Assembly (NCBI RefSeq): GCF_036577625.1
Contig: NZ_JARBDC010000033.1
Coordinates: 62,001 to 126,000, forward strand
Direction: 5' to 3'
Length of the DNA: 64,000 nt
Source: Paenibacillus_AB sp036577625
GTDB lineage: Bacteria > Bacillota > Bacilli > Paenibacillales > NBRC-103111
Program-made: the position numbers and the translations under genes
Notes under the pieces: model-generated
Databases searched by the model: none
What the model saw: only the letters and a program-made list of their open reading frames with translations
What the model was told of the DNA's origin: nothing
Part shown: piece after piece, positions 59,696 to 64,000 of the stretch
Numbering within the stretch: position 1 is the first letter of the stretch
How the letters are laid out: every line of letters starts with the position of its first letter

Positions 59696-61451
59696 GGGAG
59701 GCGGAGGAGCGGTCGGCATCGCCATCGGCAAGGCGTTCGTGCTTCCCGACCCGGAATGGGATTTGAACGACTATCAAATCGACGTCAGCGACATGGCGTT
59801 CGAATTCGAGAAGCTGCACGAGGGCGTCCGCATTTCCAAAAACGAGCTGCAGCAAATCAAGCAGGAAATCGCCGAAGTGCTCGGCGTCGAGGAGTCGAAC
59901 ATTTTCGACGCGCACTTGGCCATACTGGAAGATCCGGTGTTCATGAACGAAGTGGCGGGCATCATCCAGCGCCAATACAAGGCGGCCGAGGTCGCCGTCA
60001 AGGAAGTCGTCGACAAATTCGTGAACATGTTCGACCTGCTCGACGACGAATATATGAAGGAGCGGGCGCTGGACATCAAAGACGTCGGCACGAGGCTGCT
60101 GAAGCATCTGCTCGGCGGACACGAGGAAACGAAGCCGCCCGAGGACGAGCCGTACGTCATCGTCGCGAAAGAGCTGACGCCCTCCCAGCTCGCCCATCTC
60201 GACGCCTCGAAGCTGCTCGGCATCGTGACCGCATCCGGCGGGAAAACGTCCCATACGGCCATTATGGCGCGCGCGATGGGCATCCCGTTCGTATTCGGCG
60301 TCGAAGGCGGCATCCAAACCGGCGACATGCTGATCGTCGACGGCGAGACGGGAGACGTCTACGTCAACCCCGACGAGTCGGTGAACCGGATGTATCGCGA
60401 ACGGCGCCGCCGGCTCCAGCAGCATCGCGAACGGCTCAAGTCGCTGGCGGGCGTGCCCGCGGTTACGAAGGACGGCCGGGAGGTCGGCCTGTCCGCCAAC
60501 ATCACGTCGATCCACGAGCTCGAGCAAGCGTTGAAGCAGGGGGCGAAAGGCGTCGGCTTGTTCCGTACGGAAATGCTTTACATGGACGGCCATACGTGGC
60601 CGAAGGAAGACGAGCAATTCGCGGTATACCGCGAAGCGGCGCAGCTGCTTCAGGGCAAGCCGATGATCATTCGGACGCTCGATATCGGGGGCGACAAGCA
60701 GCTTGATTACATTACGCTGCCCGAAGAAGAAAATCCGGTGCTCGGCTATCGCGGCATCCGCATCTCGATCGACCGGCGCGACATGTTCAAGACGCAGCTG
60801 AAGGCGATTTTGCGCGCGAGCGCCTACGGCAATATCAAAATATTGCTGCCGATGATTTCGTCCGTCGAGGAAATCCGCAAGGCGAAAGAAGTGCTCGAGC
60901 TGGCCAAACGGGAGCTGCGCGAAGCCGGAGCGCCATTCAACGACGGCATTCCGGTCGGCATTATGATCGAGGTGCCCGCGGCCGTGGCGATCGCGGATAT
61001 GCTGGCGCAGGAGGTGCAGTTTTTCAGCATCGGCACGAACGACCTGGTCCAGTACGTGCTCGCCGTCGACCGGATGAACGAACGGATTTCGCACCTGTAT
61101 GAGCCGTATCATCCCGCCGTGCTGCGGATGCTGCAGCTGACCGTCGAGGCGGCGAACCGGCACCGCATTTCGGTCAGCGTTTGCGGCGAGCTGGCGGGAG
61201 ACCCGGATGCGCTGCCGATCTGGCTCGGGCTCGGCGTTCATGAGCTTAGCATGTCGGTCCAGTCGCTGCTCGGCATGAAGAAGAGGCTGATCGAAAGTGC
61301 GGAGTCGGACGCGAAGGCGATGCTGGGACAGCTGCTCGCTTGCCGAACGAGTGCGGAGATGAAGGAGCTGCTGCATGCGAGGCGGCCGGAGGAGCCGCCC
61401 GGAGCGGAGCATGCCGACGACGGGGAAGCTTACGGCGCGGAGTCGTCTTAA
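59688..61451 (+). CDS. ptsI: Phosphoenolpyruvate-protein phosphotransferase (PTS enzyme I)
   Basis: A 587-residue enzyme I. The N-terminal phosphohistidine region is TASGGKTSHTAIMARAMGIP with His189. The PEP-binding barrel follows, with GVGLFRTEMLYMDG, NPVLGYRGIRISIDRRDMFKTQLKAILRAS, IPVGIMIEVPAAVAIADMLA, FFSIGTNDLVQYVLAVDRMN and the active-site Cys in SVCGELAGDP. It transfers phosphate from PEP to HPr. ATG 59688 has GGGAGG about 12 nt upstream; GTG 59676 is too close. It overlaps ptsG by 8 bp. The C-terminal tail after residue about 565 is acidic and Gly-rich, longer than in Bacillus. Confidence 0.95.
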   Translation: MVKGGGGAVGIAIGKAFVLPDPEWDLNDYQIDVSDMAFEFEKLHEGVRISKNELQQIKQEIAEVLGVEESNIFDAHLAILEDPVFMNEVAGIIQRQYKAAEVAVKEVVDKFVNMFDLLDDEYMKERALDIKDVGTRLLKHLLGGHEETKPPEDEPYVIVAKELTPSQLAHLDASKLLGIVTASGGKTSHTAIMARAMGIPFVFGVEGGIQTGDMLIVDGETGDVYVNPDESVNRMYRERRRRLQQHRERLKSLAGVPAVTKDGREVGLSANITSIHELEQALKQGAKGVGLFRTEMLYMDGHTWPKEDEQFAVYREAAQLLQGKPMIIRTLDIGGDKQLDYITLPEEENPVLGYRGIRISIDRRDMFKTQLKAILRASAYGNIKILLPMISSVEEIRKAKEVLELAKRELREAGAPFNDGIPVGIMIEVPAAVAIADMLAQEVQFFSIGTNDLVQYVLAVDRMNERISHLYEPYHPAVLRMLQLTVEAANRHRISVSVCGELAGDPDALPIWLGLGVHELSMSVQSLLGMKKRLIESAESDAKAMLGQLLACRTSAEMKELLHARRPEEPPGAEHADDGEAYGAESS

Positions 61452-61566
61452 AGGCGGTTCGGCGAACGGAAGGAACGAACGGATCGATTGTCCGGAAGCG
61501 GAATGAGCTGGACGGATGACGGTCCGCTTTTTTTTGATCGCTTGAATACAAGTTTTATACAAGTGC

Positions 61567-61595
61567 TTAACGAGTGGGACGTTTCGTGCTATGAT
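61567..61595 (+). promoter_or_regulatory. Possible promoter of the ceramidase-like gene
   Basis: TTAACG (61567-61572), 17 bp, TATGAT (61590-61595). Upstream, ATACAAGT occurs twice 15 bp apart (61546 and 61557 region), a possible binding site. Confidence 0.5.
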
Positions 61596-61683
61596 GGGGG
61601 CAAGAGTCCGTCCGGCCGAAACGTCGTCGGACACTCGAAACGGCGGTTTATACGTTCATCCGCGAAAAAGGAGGCGGTAGGCG

Positions 61684-63033
61684 ATGAAATTTTGCTGCGC
61701 AAGCGAGCCGTTTACGCCGGCCGCGCCGGTATTTATGCACGGCTTCGGCGCCCGGCAGCACAAAAGCGTGGGCGTGCACGACGAGCTTTACGTCAAAGCG
61801 GCGATGCTGGAGGCGAACAAAACGGTGCTGCTGCTGACGATCGACGCTCTCGGAGCGGATCGCGGCTTCGTAGAGGGCGTGAAGGAAGCGCTTCGAAACG
61901 CATTCGGCCTGGAGCGCGACGAGGTGCTGATCAATTTTTCGCATACGCATCATTCCGTATTTTTGACGGGGCCCGATCCGAAGCTGCGGCGGGGCGGCTA
62001 CAGCATCGCGCAGGAGAGGTGGACGGATAACGAGGACGAGCTGGATTACGGCGCGGACGAAGCGCTGTACGCTGCGGTGACGGAGACGATTTTGCGTCTG
62101 GTCGCGCACTGCCGCGATCATTTGATCGAAGGCGAGCTGTCGGTCGGCCGCGCCGCTTCCGACTTCGCGGTCAGCCGGCGCAAGCCGGACGGAGCCGGCG
62201 GCGTCGTCTGGAGCCCGTATTACGAGGGCGACATCGACAAGGAGCTGCTCGTTTTGAAGCTTGCCGACGGCTCCGGGACGGTGAAAGGCATTTTGTACAG
62301 CTACGGCTGTCATACGACGTCGATGGGGCCGGACAATATGCTGCTGTCCAACGATTTCGCCGGACGGACGTCCCGCGTGCTGGAGGACGCATACCCGGGA
62401 GCGACCGCGCTGTTTTTGCAGGGCTGCGCGGGCGAGCTGAAACCGATGCGCAGCGCGGACGGAAACCGGTTCAGAAGCTTGTCGATCGCCGAGATGGAGC
62501 AGGCGGGCGACGATTTGGCCGCCGACGTGATCGCGGTATTGGAGCGGGGGGAGCTGAAGCGGGTCGATTGCTCGTTTCGGACCGCCATCGCCGATCCGCT
62601 GCTTTATACGGAACGGACGGAGGCGGAGCATTACGAGCGGATCGCGACCGATCCGGCGGCGAATTCGTTTTACCGCAGCGCGGCCGTCCGGACGATGCGG
62701 GCGATTCGCGACGGCACGGTCAAGGACCGGCTGCCGCACTGCATTTGCGTCTGGCATTTGGACGACCGGACGCGCCTCGTGGCGATGGAGGGCGAAGTTT
62801 CCACGCAGTATTCGCTTCTGATCAAAAGGCTGTTCGCCCCGCACACGACGCTGACGCTCGGCTACACGAACGGCGTGTATTGCTACGTGCCGACGCGCCG
62901 CATGATCGGCGAAGGCGGTTACGAAGCGGAATGCAATTTCTTTTTCAATTTGCGCGGACCGTTCGTGCCGGAAATCGAAGACATTATCGTCGGGCAAATC
63001 GTTCAAACCGACATGAGGCTGCGGTGGGCCTAA
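61684..63033 (+). CDS. Neutral/alkaline ceramidase N-terminal-domain-like protein
   Basis: A 449-residue soluble protein without a signal peptide. Family-like features are FTPAAPVFMHGFGAR, VLLLTIDALGADRGFVEGV, the zinc-site-like NFSHTHHSVF, the segment ILYSYGCHTTSMGPDNMLLSNDFAGRTSRVLE with a second His, and LFLQGCAGELKPM. These fit the non-lysosomal ceramidase domain family, whose bacterial cytoplasmic members are mostly uncharacterised hydrolases. AAAAAGGAGGCGG precedes the ATG. It stands alone downstream of the PTS operon. Substrate unknown; ceramide is unlikely given the lack of export and the host type. Confidence 0.8.
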   Translation: MKFCCASEPFTPAAPVFMHGFGARQHKSVGVHDELYVKAAMLEANKTVLLLTIDALGADRGFVEGVKEALRNAFGLERDEVLINFSHTHHSVFLTGPDPKLRRGGYSIAQERWTDNEDELDYGADEALYAAVTETILRLVAHCRDHLIEGELSVGRAASDFAVSRRKPDGAGGVVWSPYYEGDIDKELLVLKLADGSGTVKGILYSYGCHTTSMGPDNMLLSNDFAGRTSRVLEDAYPGATALFLQGCAGELKPMRSADGNRFRSLSIAEMEQAGDDLAADVIAVLERGELKRVDCSFRTAIADPLLYTERTEAEHYERIATDPAANSFYRSAAVRTMRAIRDGTVKDRLPHCICVWHLDDRTRLVAMEGEVSTQYSLLIKRLFAPHTTLTLGYTNGVYCYVPTRRMIGEGGYEAECNFFFNLRGPFVPEIEDIIVGQIVQTDMRLRWA

Positions 63034-64000
63034 AGCGGAGCGATACCGGCCGATCGCGCCCCCCGTACCGTTTTTGTAAACGGTAAGAACGCTGAAGCAT
63101 GATGCGGGTGGCGTCTTTCGTTTCCGCGTCCGGCGCATCCTTATGCTGCCGGGCCGCGGGAACCGAACGTTACAGGAAAACCTCCGGTTATCTCGCTCTC
63201 CAAGTGCCGCCGTATCGAGCGACCGGGAAAAACTCCGGTTAAAATGGCGCCGTATCGGCGAAAAGCACGGTATGGACGAATTTAGCGGGACGTTTTCCGG
63301 TTTCTTTGCCCGGAAACGGGAAATCTATCAAAATTAGCGGGAGCATTTCCAGCTCGTTGCCCGCTCCGCCGCCGTTTCGGCGTGCAAATCGGTTTGTACC
63401 GAAACGTTCGTCAGTTCCGGCTAGAGCACTTGAGCGAAGTGCGGTTATCCGTGTCGGAGTCGGTGCCCGTACCCGTAAAGCGTGCCCCCTGGTCCAATGC
63501 AGGGCACTTTGTTCTTTCTTTCATTTCTCTGCAGAAGCGCATCGTACCTAGTATCCGCGGCAACCGGTCGGATCCGGATCGATGGCTAACGAACCGTACG
63601 GGGCTTATCGGCGGAAAAACGAACGTTTTTCAAGGTTAAGGAATCCTAGTATCGTTATCGGGCCGGAAAGGAAGAAAACGATCCGATTCGCGGGTAATAG
63701 CGTTAGTAGAGTTCGTTACAAATTCAAACCGCGGTATTGAGCCCCGATAACGATCGTTCGATTCGTTAGCCGTATGACCGAAAACCGGAAGAAGCGAATG
63801 GGAGGCGAAACGCAGCCTGCAGGAGGTGAAGAGGGAAGGGGATTGAGGCGGAACGATTACGGGGCGCTTTTGAGGTTTGGGTTGCGACCCCAAAATCGAA
63901 CGAGACAACGCGACTTCACCGGCGGCTGGCCTAATCCCCGATTCCTCCCCACGATCAAGCGAATCGGTTTGCACGCCAAGCAACCGTCCGGACGGTTTTC
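63034..64000. repeat. 970-bp gene-free region with dispersed and ~50-bp degenerate repeats
   Basis: No credible gene is seen; a minus-strand frame at 63636-63983 has no ribosome binding site or family features. The block 63097-63169 matches 31897-31969 at about 63 of 73 positions. Further on are paired degenerate units: AAAACCTCCGGTTA and AAAAACTCCGGTTA about 50 bp apart (63178 and 63228), TTTAGCGGGACGTTTTCC and ATTAGCGGGAGCATTTCC about 54 bp apart (near 63279 and 63333), then TAACGAACCG and TTATCGG-type sequences to about 63760. These resemble the array at 31688-31870. Confidence 0.7.

Noticed and set aside
59631..61634. 667-codon open frame on the minus strand opposite ptsI
   Set aside because: Shadow of the unmistakable enzyme I gene.
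63636..63983. 115-codon minus-strand frame in the final gene-free region
   Set aside because: No ribosome binding site, no recognisable domain, and it lies in degenerate repeat DNA.

Overview
The window reads as a chromosome segment from a GC-rich, endospore-forming Bacillales bacterium, most likely Paenibacillaceae (Cohnella or Paenibacillus type). This is inferred from a Spo0E-like phosphatase, a YjcZ-like small protein, CotF-type coat proteins, several Bacillales-specific families of unknown function (DUF1811, DUF1292, DUF1885, DUF3055, UPF0637), strong GGAGG ribosome binding sites and frequent GTG/TTG starts. There is no phage, plasmid replicon, intact insertion sequence or CRISPR array.

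Layout. 1-2.4 kb: an OmpR/HK two-component pair, cut by the left edge. 2.9-5.4 kb: a three-gene ABC-2 exporter (ATPase plus two permeases); a paralogous three-gene set sits at 14.7-17.2 kb. 5.6-7.7 kb: a decayed, AT-richer island with remnants of a sugar-binding lipoprotein, a beta-helix/tail-like protein and an AraC regulator, ending beside a tRNA-Val(GAC). 8.4-13.1 kb: YfhH, an HD-GYP protein, a 20-residue Cys/Trp-rich peptide gene with its own terminator, a membrane M50-like protein with a PqqD-like N-terminus, pterin carbinolamine dehydratase and a membrane-anchored CuA-type cupredoxin. 13.1-14.5 kb: a subtilase. 17.3-25.1 kb: small conserved genes, an MBL hydrolase, divergent fdhD and FdhF/YdeP-type oxidoreductase, and Spo0E-like, copper-amine-oxidase-N-like, DUF1292, DUF1885 and DUF3055 proteins. 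25.2-31.5 kb: an SpeA-like decarboxylase divergent from two MFS transporters, with three 38-bp palindromic repeats between them, then a DUF2334 protein.

32-41 kb is a carbohydrate-oriented block: two aldo/keto reductases, a Gfo/Idh/MocA oxidoreductase, three regulators (AraC, GntR-LacI hybrid, AraC), an orphan sugar-binding lipoprotein and a PhyH-type dioxygenase. A 13-bp site (GTGG-N4-TCCAC) occurs at the promoter of the GntR-LacI gene and twice upstream of the lipoprotein gene, linking them as a probable regulon. 44.7-51.1 kb is a sugar-acid operon: LacI regulator, LarA-like/DUF2088 protein, FGGY kinase, SDR dehydrogenase and 6-phosphogluconate dehydrogenase. 51.6-54.7 kb holds aroK, a rhodanese, a two-subunit FluC fluoride channel and aroA. 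54.7-57.7 kb holds a C39-like peptidase, a CoA-binding protein and a spore-coat cluster led by a protein with long, nearly identical repeats. 57.8-61.5 kb is a glucose-type PTS IICBA and enzyme I, then a ceramidase-like protein. The last 970 bp are gene-free and carry degenerate repeats, one block of which also occurs near 31.9 kb.

The most novel candidate is the 20-aa peptide plus PqqD/M50 pair at 10.06-11.44 kb, which has the architecture of a minimal ribosomal-peptide maturation locus; a leader-peptide attenuator is the main competing explanation. All functional calls come from reading sequence and motifs; no database search was run.
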